Positions 37,308-45,769 are shown, counted from the stretch's first letter. The stretch is 64,000 bases of DNA from Bosea sp. 685 (GCF_031884435.1 NZ_CP134779.1:6348501-6412500); one strand, 5' to 3'. Translations and numbers: made by a program. The notes: generated from the sequence alone by a model not told the origin.

Positions 37308-37912
37308 TGGATTCAGCCGACAGGGACGCGATCGCGGCGGCCGTCGCCCAGGCTGAGCGCCTGACCAGCGGCGAGATCGTGGTGGTGATCGACCGCGCCG
37401 CGAGCAGTTATCGCTCGGTGCCGATGGTGCTGGCCCTGGTGCTGTCGCTGTTGGTGCCTTGGCCGCTCCTGGCGCTGACGATGACGAGCGCGCCGCGCAT
37501 CTTCCTGATCCAGTTGATCTGCGCGGCGCTGCTGATGGCCGCGCTGCTTTGGTATGGCCGCGGCGGCCGTTTCGTGCCCGGCTTCGTCAAGCGCGGCCGC
37601 GCACATGACGTGGCGCTGCGCGAGTTCACCGCGCGCGGGCTGACGCAGACGCGCGGGCGCACCGGCGTGTTGCTCTATGTCGCCTTGCAGGAGCGCTATG
37701 CCGAGGTCGTCACGGATATCGGCATCGACGGCAAGGTTGACCCGGAGGCATGGCGGGACATCGTCGCGGCCCTGCTCGACGCTGCGCGGCAGGAGCGTCT
37801 GCGCGAGGGGCTGATCGATGCGGTCGGGGCGCTCGGGCGTGTCCTGGCGCAGCACGCACCGCCGGCCGCCGATGATGTCGACGAACTGCCGAACAAGGTG
37901 ATCCTGCTGTGA
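37307..37912 (+). CDS. TPM-domain membrane protein, second copy
   Basis: 201 residues. The TPM domain here is cytoplasmic-like and split by two helices: LTSGEIVVVIDRAA near the N-terminus, then VPMVLALVLSLLVPWPLL and IFLIQLICAALLMAALLWYG, then TRGRTGVLLYVALQERYAEV and VVTDIGIDGKVDPEAWRDIV. The pair of TPM genes after lemA is a common set, often thought to act together in the envelope. Start ATG overlaps the previous TGA. Confidence 0.88.
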   Translation: MDSADRDAIAAAVAQAERLTSGEIVVVIDRAASSYRSVPMVLALVLSLLVPWPLLALTMTSAPRIFLIQLICAALLMAALLWYGRGGRFVPGFVKRGRAHDVALREFTARGLTQTRGRTGVLLYVALQERYAEVVTDIGIDGKVDPEAWRDIVAALLDAARQERLREGLIDAVGALGRVLAQHAPPAADDVDELPNKVILL

Positions 37913-37980
37913 GGCGGCTGCGCGTCTCGAGCAGGGGCGATGCCGACAGGCTTTGAACGATCAGCCCGGGGTCACCGCAA

Positions 37981-38382
37981 TCAGGGTACCGATGCCGGCT
38001 GTTCCGGCCGCCGCCAGACATAGACGAGCACGCCGAGCATGATCACGGCCACAACGGCCTGAAGCAGGCGGGAATTGGTTTCCAGGAAGATCAGCGAAAA
38101 GCTCGCAATCATGCTGATCGTGATCAGCCATTTCGCACTGCGCGGTATGGCGCGCGACGCGTTCCAGTTCCGGATCAGCTTGCCGAAGCGCGGATGGGTC
38201 GTCAGCCAGGTCTCCATCCTGGGCGAGGATCGGGAGAAGCAGGCCGTCGCCAGCACCAGGAAGACGATGCCGGGAATCAGGGGCACGACCAGCGCGACGA
38301 CGCCGATCGCCACACTCAGGCAGCCGAGCGCGAAATAGACCGGGCGCTGCCAGCGCGGCTTCAGGGACGTATTGGGTTCCAC
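37981..38382 (-). CDS. YbaN-family (DUF454) membrane protein
   Basis: 133 residues from GTG 38382 (AAGGAT upstream). DUF454 marks are LGCLSVAIGVVALVVPLIPG, FLVLATACFSRSSPRMETWL and HPRFGKLIRNW, followed by two helices. Function unknown. An open frame continues upstream into a repeat and is not used. Convergent with the TPM gene. Confidence 0.85.
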   Translation of the reverse strand: MEPNTSLKPRWQRPVYFALGCLSVAIGVVALVVPLIPGIVFLVLATACFSRSSPRMETWLTTHPRFGKLIRNWNASRAIPRSAKWLITISMIASFSLIFLETNSRLLQAVVAVIMLGVLVYVWRRPEQPASVP

Positions 38383-38449
38383 TCGAGATCCTTGCCGCAG
38401 GGGTCGCGCCGCGCCATGGCGATGAGCCGGCTGCACGTCACTGGCATTT

Positions 38450-38500
38450 AGAGCAGGATGCAAAAAAGTGGGAACCGGTTTTTCGCATTAATCCGGCTCT
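38450..38500. repeat. Family B hairpin module (short form)
   Basis: 51 bases from AGAGCAGGATGC to ATCCGGCTCT, around AAGTGGGAACCGGTTTTTCG. This is only the first of the two hairpins in the full family B element. It lies upstream of the DUF454 gene and downstream of DUF1223. Confidence 0.85.
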
Positions 38501-38537
38501 CGGGGAGGTCGATACAAGCCGGTTCCGAGATCCTGGA

Positions 38538-39296
38538 TCAGCGCGCGCTGCGGGCCGCGCCCAGCATCGCGGCGGGCATCATGCCGTATTTGCCGAGCGT
38601 TTCGGCCTGCACGACGACGATATAGCTGTCGGAATCGGCGGCGCGCGTCGCCGTGAGGGGAGCCGTCAGGGTCGTCTCCCCGCCATCCCATTCGCCGACG
38701 CGCACCATGCCGCGCACGACATTGGCGTAGGTGATGGTGCGGCCTTCATTCTCGCCGCGCGTGATCGGAACGGTGACCAGCTTCGCCACGGGGAGAATCC
38801 AGACGCCGGCGGGCTTTTCACCGGGGCTGGTGGAGGCTGCGATCTTGATCCGCAGCGTCGTGCCATCCTCCTGGAGCGAGAGCTTTGCGGGCAGGGCACT
38901 GGGCGCCTGCTCGCGCAGCATGCGCTCGATCTCGGTCTTGTCGGAGCCGACGATGTGGGAGGCGCCGTTGATCACGGCCTGGGGCGTGTAGACCTGGCCG
39001 TCGCCGCGGGCCTTGGCATAGAATTTCTGGCGCTTGGTGAAGACGTCCTGGCCGAGCGTGTCCTTCCAGCCGAGATAATCCCAATAGGTCACCGGCAGCG
39101 TCAGCGCGATGACGGCCGGGTCCTTGGCAATCTCGCGCAACAGCGCGTCCGCGGGCGGGCAGGACGAGCAGCCCTGGCTGGTGAAGAGCTCGACGACCGC
39201 CTTCGGCTGTATTGCCGGAGCCTGCGCATGCGCCGTCGCGCCGCCCAGGAGGAGCGCGGCAATGGATACAGGAAGGAGGCGGGCGCGAAGGGTCAT
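38538..39296 (-). CDS. DUF1223 secreted thioredoxin-like protein
   Basis: 252 residues with a signal peptide (LLPVSIAALLLGGATAHAQA). The mature N-terminus VVELFTSQGCSSCPPADALL shows the DUF1223 signature with a CxxC motif (residues about 44-47) on a thioredoxin-like fold. YTPQAVINGASHIVGSD is also conserved. The exact redox role is unknown. Stands between the DUF454 gene and lpxXL. Confidence 0.92.
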   Translation of the reverse strand: MTLRARLLPVSIAALLLGGATAHAQAPAIQPKAVVELFTSQGCSSCPPADALLREIAKDPAVIALTLPVTYWDYLGWKDTLGQDVFTKRQKFYAKARGDGQVYTPQAVINGASHIVGSDKTEIERMLREQAPSALPAKLSLQEDGTTLRIKIAASTSPGEKPAGVWILPVAKLVTVPITRGENEGRTITYANVVRGMVRVGEWDGGETTLTAPLTATRAADSDSYIVVVQAETLGKYGMMPAAMLGAARSAR

Positions 39297-39363
39297 GGCT
39301 GAACTCGGCGACCATTACAGCTGTGAGGTATTACCAAAGCGCTCAACAGCTCTCACTTGGAAA

Positions 39364-40371
39364 TCACGTTGCCTTGAAAACCGGTTGAATCGTCATCGCG
39401 GGCGTGTCGCCGCCCTTGGCCGCGGCGATCAGGTTAGGCCGCCAGCGCCGATGCATCCAGAGCCATTGCTCGGGATGCTCGCGCACCCAGCCCTCGACGA
39501 CGGCGGTCATCATCGCCATCGCACCTTGAACGTCGATCTCGCCATTGGCATCGCGCGGCAGGTCGAGCGGCGGCGTCAACTCCAGCCGGAAGCGATGATG
39601 GGGCAAGCGGATGACGCGCACGCCATGGACCGGGCATTCGAAGCGCCGGGCAAATTTGCCGAGAATCGGGTTGGTCAGCGCCGGCCGGCCCATGAAGGGC
39701 ACCACCACGCCGCGGGTGAAATGCTGGTCGATCAGCATGCCGAGATGGCCGCCCTTCTCCAGCACGCCCTGCATGGCGAAGGCCGCGCCCTGCTTGGCGG
39801 CGGCGAGGCCGCCCATCGCGCCGGAACGGATCTCATGCACGATCGCAGCGATGGCGGGGTCGTTGGGCGCACGGAACACGGCGGTGGTATCGAGCTTGTA
39901 GGCGGCGGCGCAGATCGCCGGCAGCTCCCAATTGGCGAGATGGGAGGAGAAGATCAGGCCCGGCTTGCCATCGTCCTTGAGCGCGATGAATTGCTCGATG
40001 CCGTCGACCTCGACGCGAGACGGCGCGTCCCGGTTGTCGTCGTCATAGTCGAACAGGGTGTTGAGATGGGCGTATTCGGCGGCGGTGCGGCCGAGATTCT
40101 CCCAGGCCCCGCGCGCGATCCGCCGAACCTCGTCCTCCGCCATCTCCGGGAAAGCCGCGCGGATATTCGCGAGCGCGACGCGGTTGACCGGGATCACGGG
40201 GCTGACGCTGCGCAGCAGCCAGCCGCCGAGATCGCTCGCGCGCTCGGGTCCGAGCCAGCGCAGGACGCTAAACAGCGCCCTGATCAGGCCGATCATCACC
40301 ACGGCGCCGGCGCGCGCGGCGAGAGCTTTCAGTCGTCTCAAGGTCAGCCCGGTCCCATCTCGCCCGTGCAT
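39364..40371 (-). CDS. lpxXL: Lipid A very-long-chain fatty acid acyltransferase LpxXL
   Basis: 335-residue LABLAT/HtrB-family acyltransferase. The catalytic H(X)4E motif is HLANWE in SSHLANWELPAICAAAY. An N-terminal hydrophobic anchor (MIGLIRALFSVLRWLG) and the tail PEQWLWMHRRWRP are typical. It lies at the end of the acpXL cluster, so it should move the 27-hydroxyoctacosanoate-type chain from AcpXL to lipid A rather than laurate. ATG 40371 is chosen from several possible starts. Identity as LpxXL rests on context. Confidence 0.9.
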   Translation of the reverse strand: MHGRDGTGLTLRRLKALAARAGAVVMIGLIRALFSVLRWLGPERASDLGGWLLRSVSPVIPVNRVALANIRAAFPEMAEDEVRRIARGAWENLGRTAAEYAHLNTLFDYDDDNRDAPSRVEVDGIEQFIALKDDGKPGLIFSSHLANWELPAICAAAYKLDTTAVFRAPNDPAIAAIVHEIRSGAMGGLAAAKQGAAFAMQGVLEKGGHLGMLIDQHFTRGVVVPFMGRPALTNPILGKFARRFECPVHGVRVIRLPHHRFRLELTPPLDLPRDANGEIDVQGAMAMMTAVVEGWVREHPEQWLWMHRRWRPNLIAAAKGGDTPAMTIQPVFKAT

Positions 40372-40449
40372 TGAGCTTATCGGGCAGGAACCGGGGACTT
40401 GCGGCAGGAAGGCGGCTTGCGTCAAGTCTTCCGGGCGCGGACAGTCGCG

Positions 40450-41472
40450 TCAGAAGGCGACGATGACCTTGCCGAAGACCTGCCGGCCTTCGAGCCGGGC
40501 CAGGCCTTTTTCGAAATCGGCGAGCGGAAACACCGAATCGATCACGGGTTTCATGCCGCCGGCCATTTTTTCCAAGGATTGCGCGATGTTTTCGATGCGG
40601 CAGCCGAAGGAACCGGTGATGCGGTATTGCTGCTGAAAGAGCTGCATCAGGTTCATCGTCGTCGAGGCGCCCGACGTCGCGCCGCACGTGACGAGTCGGC
40701 CGCCGCGTTTGAGGCAGAGCAGCGAGCCGTTCCAGGTGTCGGCGCCGACATGTTCGAAGACGACATCGACGCCCTTGCGCTTGGTGAGCTGGCGAACCTC
40801 GCCCTCGAAGCGCTCGGTCTTGTAGTTGATGACGAAATCGGCCCCGAGCGCCTTGGCCTTGCGGCCCTTCTCGTCATCGCCGACGGTCGTATAGACCGTG
40901 CAGCCGATCGCCTTGGCCATCAGGATGGCGGCCGTGCCGATGCCCGAGCCGCCGGCATGGACCAGGATGGATTCGCCGGGTTCGAGCTTGGCGTTGTCGA
41001 ACAGCATGTGCTGGACCGTGCCGAAGCCGATCGGCGCGCAGGCTGCGTCCTCAAAGGAGACGCCTTCAGGCGCCTTGATCACCAGGCGCGCCGATTTGTT
41101 CAGCAGTTCGCGCGCGAAGCCGTCGATATGGAAGCCCATGATGCCGGCGACGTTCTCGCAGAGATTGTCGCGGCCCTCCCTGCAGGCCTTGCAGTGGCCG
41201 CAGGTCTCGGCGCCATAGGCGGTGACGGTGTCGCCGACCTTGAGATTGGTGACGCCCTCGCCGACGCAGACGATCTCGCCGGCGGCCTCGACGCCTGCGG
41301 CCTGGGGCATCTTGCGCTTGGCGAAGGCCATGCCGCGAAAGCCCCAGACGTCGAGATAGTTCAGCGCGACCGCGCGGATGCGGATCTGCACCTCGCCGGC
41401 GGCGGGCGGCGGCGGCGGCTCGATCTCCTCGAGACGGAGGTCGCGGTCGCCATGAAGCTGGAGGGAACGCAT
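40450..41472 (-). CDS. Zinc-binding alcohol dehydrogenase of the VLCFA cluster
   Basis: 340-residue MDR enzyme. The structural zinc site is CGHCKACREGRDNLC (about residues 90-104). The Rossmann motif is HAGGSGIGTAAILMAKAIG. It is the adh-like gene that sits between fabF and lpxXL in rhizobial VLCFA clusters; its exact reaction there is not settled, with oxidation or reduction of the long chain proposed. It begins 14 bases after the toxin stop of an inserted toxin-antitoxin pair. Confidence 0.88.
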   Translation of the reverse strand: MRSLQLHGDRDLRLEEIEPPPPPAAGEVQIRIRAVALNYLDVWGFRGMAFAKRKMPQAAGVEAAGEIVCVGEGVTNLKVGDTVTAYGAETCGHCKACREGRDNLCENVAGIMGFHIDGFARELLNKSARLVIKAPEGVSFEDAACAPIGFGTVQHMLFDNAKLEPGESILVHAGGSGIGTAAILMAKAIGCTVYTTVGDDEKGRKAKALGADFVINYKTERFEGEVRQLTKRKGVDVVFEHVGADTWNGSLLCLKRGGRLVTCGATSGASTTMNLMQLFQQQYRITGSFGCRIENIAQSLEKMAGGMKPVIDSVFPLADFEKGLARLEGRQVFGKVIVAF

Positions 41473-41486
41473 CGGTATAGTGCCTT

Positions 41487-41771
41487 TCAGAACTGGTCGG
41501 GCCAGTCACGCGCGGCGTGCAGCGCGGCCAGGATTTCGACGCGTCCTTCGCGGACGCGATAGGGAAGGATATAGCTCGTGCCGGAGACCACGAGTTCACG
41601 CGTTTCCTCAACCCGGCCCGGCCGGCCTATGGCGGGGTTGTCGGCAAGCGTTTTGGCCGCAAGTCGAAGCCTTCGAACCAGTGTCAGCGCGGCAGTCGGA
41701 TTGAAATCAGCGATATAATGGCCGATCTCGCGTAAGTCATCTTTGGCACGAGGCGTCCAGATCAACTTCAT
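41487..41771 (-). CDS. RelE/ParE-family toxin
   Basis: 94 residues: WTPRAKDDLREIGHYIADFN, then LADNPAIGRPGRVEETREL, then SYILPYRVREGRVEILAALH with a terminal ARDWP. This is a full-length ParE-type fold without gaps. Its start overlaps the antitoxin stop by four bases. The pair sits inside the lipid A VLCFA gene cluster, an odd place for a mobile-type module. Whether it targets gyrase (ParE) or mRNA (RelE) cannot be read from sequence. Confidence 0.9.
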   Translation of the reverse strand: MKLIWTPRAKDDLREIGHYIADFNPTAALTLVRRLRLAAKTLADNPAIGRPGRVEETRELVVSGTSYILPYRVREGRVEILAALHAARDWPDQF

Positions 41772-42019
41772 CGGGCGGCATCGATGCGAGCTTGCAACTC
41801 CGCTTCAATCGCGTCGAGCTCTTCCTCTGTCGCGAACTCGCCGCGGTCGGCCTGGGCGATGCCCTCCTTGATCTTGGCGATCTGCCAGGCATTCAGCTCG
41901 ACATAGGATTCGATCGCCTTGGCCGCGATCCAGCTGCGCGAGCGGTCCGTGTCGGCGGCCAGCGCGTCGAGCTTGGCCAGCATCTCTTCGTCGAGGCGGA
42001 TGGTGAAGGCTGCAGTCAT
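41768..42019 (-). CDS. CopG/RHH-family antitoxin
   Basis: 83 residues: RHH strand AFTIRLDEEMLAKLDALAAD, helices around TDRSRSWIAAKAIESYVELN, then an acidic tail QADRGEFATEEELDAIEAEL. Partner of the adjacent toxin. An imperfect palindrome lies immediately before its start and is its likely operator. Confidence 0.9.
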   Translation of the reverse strand: MTAAFTIRLDEEMLAKLDALAADTDRSRSWIAAKAIESYVELNAWQIAKIKEGIAQADRGEFATEEELDAIEAELQARIDAAR

Positions 42020-42022
42020 GGC

Positions 42023-42047
42023 GGTTCGCTCCGGTTCGGAGTGAACC
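42023..42047 (-). promoter_or_regulatory. Palindromic operator of the RHH/ParE module
   Basis: GGTTCGCTCCG (42023-42033) and CGGAGTGAACC (42037-42047) are inverted with one mismatch and a 3-base centre. On the minus strand a TATGCT lies just upstream (about 42051-42056), a possible -10. RHH antitoxins usually bind such palindromes to repress their own operon. Confidence 0.6.
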
Positions 42048-42074
42048 TAGCATATTTGGGTCGTCGGGTCGAAT

Positions 42075-42821
42075 TCAGCGATGCACGCCGAGCTGCGCCG
42101 TCACTCCGCCGTCGATCGGCAGCACGGTGCCGGTGATGTAGGCTGCCGGCTCGCTCATCAGGAAGGCGGCGAGCCCCGCGACCTCCTCGGGCTTGGCGAA
42201 GCGGCCGGCCGGGATCTGGGCCTGCATCTTGTCGCGATAGGCGGCGTAGGGCGCCATCATGTCGGTGTCGACGAAACCCGGCGCGATCACGTTGACGGTG
42301 AGGCCGCGCTTGCCGGTCTCGACCGCGAGCGTCTTGGCATAGGAGATCAGCGCGCCCTTGGAGGCGGCGTAGGCGGCATTGCCCGGGTTGCCGCGCAAGG
42401 CCGCGACGGAGCCGATCGCGACGATGCGCCCAGCGCGGGCGCGGATCATGTTGCGCATCAGGCTCTTGGCGAGGCGGGTGAAGGCCCAGAAATTCACCTG
42501 CATCGCCGCTTCCGCCTTGTCCTGCGCCATCATCGCGGCGAGCGAATCATAGGGCTGGCCGGCATTGTGGATGAAGCCGAAATAGCTTTCCGCCTCGCGC
42601 CCCTCGCAGAAGGCGTCGAGCGCGGCCTTGTCGGAGAGATCGAGCGGGAGGGCGGTGAGCAGGCGATCGGGGTGGGCCGCATTGATTTCCGCGACCAGCG
42701 CCTGCGCCTGGTCGGGCGATGAGCGATAGGTGAAATCGACATCATGACCGGCCGCGGCCAGCGCACGGACGATCGCGGCGCCGACGCCCTTGGCGCCGCC
42801 TGTGACGAGGATGCGGGTCAT
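42075..42821 (-). CDS. 3-oxoacyl-ACP reductase-like SDR of the VLCFA cluster
   Basis: 248-residue SDR. Cofactor motif VTGGAKGVGAAIVRAL; catalytic Ser in AIGSVAALRGNPGNA and YAASK; tail YITGTVLPIDGGV. Probably reduces 3-oxoacyl-AcpXL during chain elongation. The start ATG overlaps the fabF1XL stop (ATGA). Rhizobial acpXL clusters as I recall them do not all carry this gene, so it may be a lineage-specific part of the cluster. Confidence 0.9.
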   Translation of the reverse strand: MTRILVTGGAKGVGAAIVRALAAAGHDVDFTYRSSPDQAQALVAEINAAHPDRLLTALPLDLSDKAALDAFCEGREAESYFGFIHNAGQPYDSLAAMMAQDKAEAAMQVNFWAFTRLAKSLMRNMIRARAGRIVAIGSVAALRGNPGNAAYAASKGALISYAKTLAVETGKRGLTVNVIAPGFVDTDMMAPYAAYRDKMQAQIPAGRFAKPEEVAGLAAFLMSEPAAYITGTVLPIDGGVTAQLGVHR

Positions 42822-44161
42822 GCGTGGGTAGGCTCCACCGTCAGCACGAGGCAGGTGTTCTGGCCGCCGAAGCCGAAGGAGTTCGAGATGACGGTGCGCA
42901 CCTTCGCGTCGCGCGCCGTGTTGGGCACGACGTCGAGCGCTATCGCCGGGTCGGGATTGGCGTAGTTGATCGTCGGCGGAATGCGGCCATTGGCGATGGT
43001 CATGAAGGAGATCACGGCCTCGACCGCACCAGCCGCGGTCAGGGTGTGGCCGATCATCGACTTGTTGGAGGAGATCGGCAGCGTCGCCATGCGCTCGCCG
43101 AAGACGGCGGCGCAGCTCATCGCCTCCATCTTGTCGTTCTCGGGCGTCGAGGTGCCGTGCGCGTTGATGTAGTCGACATCGTCGGGTGTAAGCCCGGCAT
43201 CCTCGAGCGCATCCTGCATGGCCAGGATCGCGGGCTTGCCGTCGGGGCTCGAGCGGGTGCGGTGAAACCCGTCGCCGCGCTCGCCACAACCGGCGACGAT
43301 GCCCAGGATGGTCGCGCCGCGCGCGAGCGCATGGTCGTAATCCTCCAGTACCAGCGCGCCGGCGCCTTCGCCCATGACGAAGCCGTCGCGGTTCTTCGAG
43401 AAGGGTTTCGCGGCGGCTTCCGGCGGATCGTTTTGAGTCGAGAGCGCCGAGAGCAGCGAGAAGCGGATCAGCGCCTCGGCATGGACCGAGCCGTCGGTGC
43501 CGATGCAGAGCGCGGCCTCGGTATCGCCGCGGCGGATGGCTTCGACACCCATCTGGATCGCGGTCGCGCCGGAGGAGCAAGCCGTCGAGAGCGAGATCGG
43601 CGAGCCCTTGGTGCCGAATCTGTCGGCGATATGATCCGCGACCGCGCCGAACAGGAAGAGCTCGTGCATGGGCTTGAATTTCTGCGAGGCGGCGGCGCGC
43701 AGCAGCCCGTCATAATCCACGTCGCCTTCGAAGGTTTGGGCCAGCTCCCGCTTCTGCGGCCATTCCATCTCGACCGGCGGCACCGCCATGAAGAGCTCGC
43801 CGGGAAAATCGCCGGGCTGACCGAGGCCGCTCTGGCTAACCGCCTCGTCGGCTGCAAGCGTCGCGAGCTTTTCCGAGAGCTGCGGGGCGGTGAAGGAGCC
43901 GTCGAAGAGATAATCGACCGTGCCGGCGATGGTGGTGCGCAGGCCCTCGGTCGGGAAGCGCTCGATCCGGTGGATGCCGGATTTGCCGGCGGTCAGCGCT
44001 TGCCAATTGGCCTCCTTGCCCTGGCCGAGCGAGGTGACGATGCCAAGGCCGGTAACCGCGACGACCCGGCGGCCCTTGGCGTCGCGATGGGCCGCAGCCT
44101 GGCTGGCCGCAATCTGGTTCACTGCAGTCGGGTTCACCGCAGCCTGGTTCTTGGCGCTCAT
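42818..44161 (-). CDS. fabF1XL: Beta-ketoacyl-ACP synthase FabF1XL (catalytic)
   Basis: 447-residue KAS II-type enzyme with the full Cys-His-His triad: STACSSGATA, NAHGTSTPEND and SNKSMIGHTLTAAGAVEA. It condenses malonyl-ACP with the growing very long acyl chain on AcpXL. The first 30 residues are a low-complexity extension of five-residue repeats (KNQAA, VNPTA, VNQIA, ASQAA), absent from ordinary FabF. It follows fabF2XL with a 10-base gap, so co-translation and heterodimer formation are plausible. Confidence 0.93.
   Translation of the reverse strand: MSAKNQAAVNPTAVNQIAASQAAAHRDAKGRRVVAVTGLGIVTSLGQGKEANWQALTAGKSGIHRIERFPTEGLRTTIAGTVDYLFDGSFTAPQLSEKLATLAADEAVSQSGLGQPGDFPGELFMAVPPVEMEWPQKRELAQTFEGDVDYDGLLRAAASQKFKPMHELFLFGAVADHIADRFGTKGSPISLSTACSSGATAIQMGVEAIRRGDTEAALCIGTDGSVHAEALIRFSLLSALSTQNDPPEAAAKPFSKNRDGFVMGEGAGALVLEDYDHALARGATILGIVAGCGERGDGFHRTRSSPDGKPAILAMQDALEDAGLTPDDVDYINAHGTSTPENDKMEAMSCAAVFGERMATLPISSNKSMIGHTLTAAGAVEAVISFMTIANGRIPPTINYANPDPAIALDVVPNTARDAKVRTVISNSFGFGGQNTCLVLTVEPTHA
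44093..44152 (-). repeat. 15-bp tandem repeat coding the FabF1XL N-terminus
   Basis: Four degenerate 15-base units encode KNQAA, VNPTA, VNQIA and ASQAA at residues 4-23. The periodic codons suggest duplication by slippage. The extension lies ahead of the thiolase fold and probably tolerates length changes. Confidence 0.6.
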
Positions 44162-44171
44162 CGCTTGATCC

Positions 44172-45302
44172 TCACGCTTTCACCAGGCGCGCCGCGCCCT
44201 CGCCGCGCCAATGGCCGGCGCCGGTGACGATCGCCTCCTTGGCCTGCCCCGCCGAGATGGCGGCCGCGGCCAAGGCGACGGAAGCCGGGAATGCGGCCTC
44301 CACGGCATGGCCGACGAGATCGCCGGTCGCGACGCGCATGGCTTGCGGCAGCGCAGCGATGACCGAAGCCTCCTCCGCCGTGACTCCGGCGGCGCCGGTC
44401 GCGGCCGATATCGCCAGGGCGCCAGGCGCAATCGCGCCAAAGCCCGAGAGCAGTCCGCTCAGGGCCGCCTCGACCGTGCCGGGCTGGCGCTTCGAGCGCG
44501 CCGCGGCAACATGGCTCAGCCGAGCATGGATCCTGGCGCCGCGCGCGGCGGCGCGCGCGGCCGATTCGAGCACCAGGAAGGCTCCGGCGCTGCCGGTGAT
44601 GAGGCCCGGCGCTGCCTCGCGCGCGAAAACCGGCGCAAATTCGCCCTTGCGCAAGTAGCCGCCGAGTTCGAGCAGCAGCAGCATGTCGCGCCGCTCGGCA
44701 TTATAGGAGCCGCCAACCAGCATGACCTCGGCCTGGCCGGCCGCGATACGGGCATGCGCGGTGCGGATGGCGTCGACGCCGGCCTGCTCTTCGCCCATGA
44801 AGGTGCGCGAGGCGCCGGTGACGCCGTGGACGATGGCGATATTGCCGGCAAGCAGGTTCGAGAGCTGGGCGAGGAAGAGCGTGGGGCGCAGATCGCCCAT
44901 CAGGCGCTCGTTCAGAAAGGCTCCCGGCTCGCCCGCGCCGCGCAGGCCGGTGAGGATGGCGCCGTCGACGGCATGGTCGCGCTCGCCGCCGCCGGCGGCG
45001 ACGATGACCTGCAGCACGCTCTTGGCTTCGGCATCCTGCTTCAGCCCGGCATCATCGAGAGCCAGGCCAGCGGCGTAGACGCCGAGCCGCTGCCAAGGCT
45101 CCATCTGGCGCTGATCCGATTTCTTCGGGATCTGGCGGTCAAGTTCGAGCGGTTTCAGCGGGTGCAACGGATAGGGCGCGAAGCTCGTAGCGTCGGTATT
45201 CGGCACGGCGCCGACGGCTAGCGCCTGCGCATGGGTCTCCAGCCCCTCGCCGAGACTGGACGCCAGTCCGATCCCGGTGATGACGACGTCGTGCGGGTTC
45301 AT
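44172..45302 (-). CDS. fabF2XL: Beta-ketoacyl-ACP synthase-like FabF2XL lacking the active cysteine
   Basis: 376-residue thiolase-fold protein: VVITGIGLASSLGEG at the N-terminus, AGNIAIVHGVTGASR, then FMGEEQAGVDAIRTAHARIA where catalytic KASs have TACSSG. Glu (or the next Gln) occupies the nucleophile position, and the whole protein contains no cysteine. EQAG recalls the chain-length factors of type II polyketide synthases. The NAHGTST histidine motif is also missing. It likely pairs with FabF1XL and sets chain length. Stop and start overlap fabZXL by four bases. Confidence 0.88.
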   Translation of the reverse strand: MNPHDVVITGIGLASSLGEGLETHAQALAVGAVPNTDATSFAPYPLHPLKPLELDRQIPKKSDQRQMEPWQRLGVYAAGLALDDAGLKQDAEAKSVLQVIVAAGGGERDHAVDGAILTGLRGAGEPGAFLNERLMGDLRPTLFLAQLSNLLAGNIAIVHGVTGASRTFMGEEQAGVDAIRTAHARIAAGQAEVMLVGGSYNAERRDMLLLLELGGYLRKGEFAPVFAREAAPGLITGSAGAFLVLESAARAAARGARIHARLSHVAAARSKRQPGTVEAALSGLLSGFGAIAPGALAISAATGAAGVTAEEASVIAALPQAMRVATGDLVGHAVEAAFPASVALAAAAISAGQAKEAIVTGAGHWRGEGAARLVKA

Positions 45303-45769
45303 CGTGCAGGCTCCGGCTTGAGGCCGATGGTTTTGATGCGGCCTTCCATCAGCGTGCGCATGTCGGCCGGGAAGGGCATCAGTCGGAACCGCAGTTCAGC
45401 GTCGCAGATCGGCTTGCCGGCGATGGTGATCTTCGCCTTGGTGGCGGCGTAGCCCGACCCCTCGATCACCAATTCGGCGGAGACGTCGAGAATGGCGTCT
45501 GGCTCGACGAAGGTGCGGAAGCGCGCCTTGTCGACCGTCATCAGGAAGGGCATCTGGGTCAGCCCGTTCAGGCCCAGCAGCAGATAGCCGGAGGCCTGCG
45601 CCATCGTCTCGGTCAGCAGGACGCCCGGTACGAGCGGATGGCCGGGGAAATGGCCTTCGAAGACCGGGCTCGCAGTTGCGGACGGTACGGTCGAGCGCGT
45701 GGCGATGCGCTTTTCCGAAGGTTCGAATGCGACGACGGTGTCGATCATGTCGAAATATTCGAGGCGCAT
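45299..45769 (-). CDS. fabZXL: 3-hydroxyacyl-ACP dehydratase FabZXL
   Basis: 156-residue hotdog protein: GHFPGHPLVPGVLLTETMAQ holds the catalytic His and Glu of the FabZ family. It would dehydrate 3-hydroxyacyl-AcpXL. Its stop region overlaps the fabF2XL start (ATGA-type). ATG 45769 starts MRLEYFDMIDTVVAF, the standard N-terminus of FabZXL. Confidence 0.92.
   Translation of the reverse strand: MRLEYFDMIDTVVAFEPSEKRIATRSTVPSATASPVFEGHFPGHPLVPGVLLTETMAQASGYLLLGLNGLTQMPFLMTVDKARFRTFVEPDAILDVSAELVIEGSGYAATKAKITIAGKPICDAELRFRLMPFPADMRTLMEGRIKTIGLKPEPAR

Noticed and set aside
39364..40371. Ordinary lauroyl acyltransferase LpxL
   Set aside because: The position at the end of the acpXL cluster fits LpxXL better; the sequence family is shared by both.
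42822..43580. N-terminal extension of the VLCFA ketoreductase frame
   Set aside because: The upstream part overlaps fabF1XL and is Arg-rich nonsense; the SDR fold starts at 42821.
44172..45302. FabF2XL as a pseudogene because of the missing cysteine
   Set aside because: The frame is intact, the fold is complete and the gene is overlapped by its neighbours, so loss of catalysis looks like a change of role.
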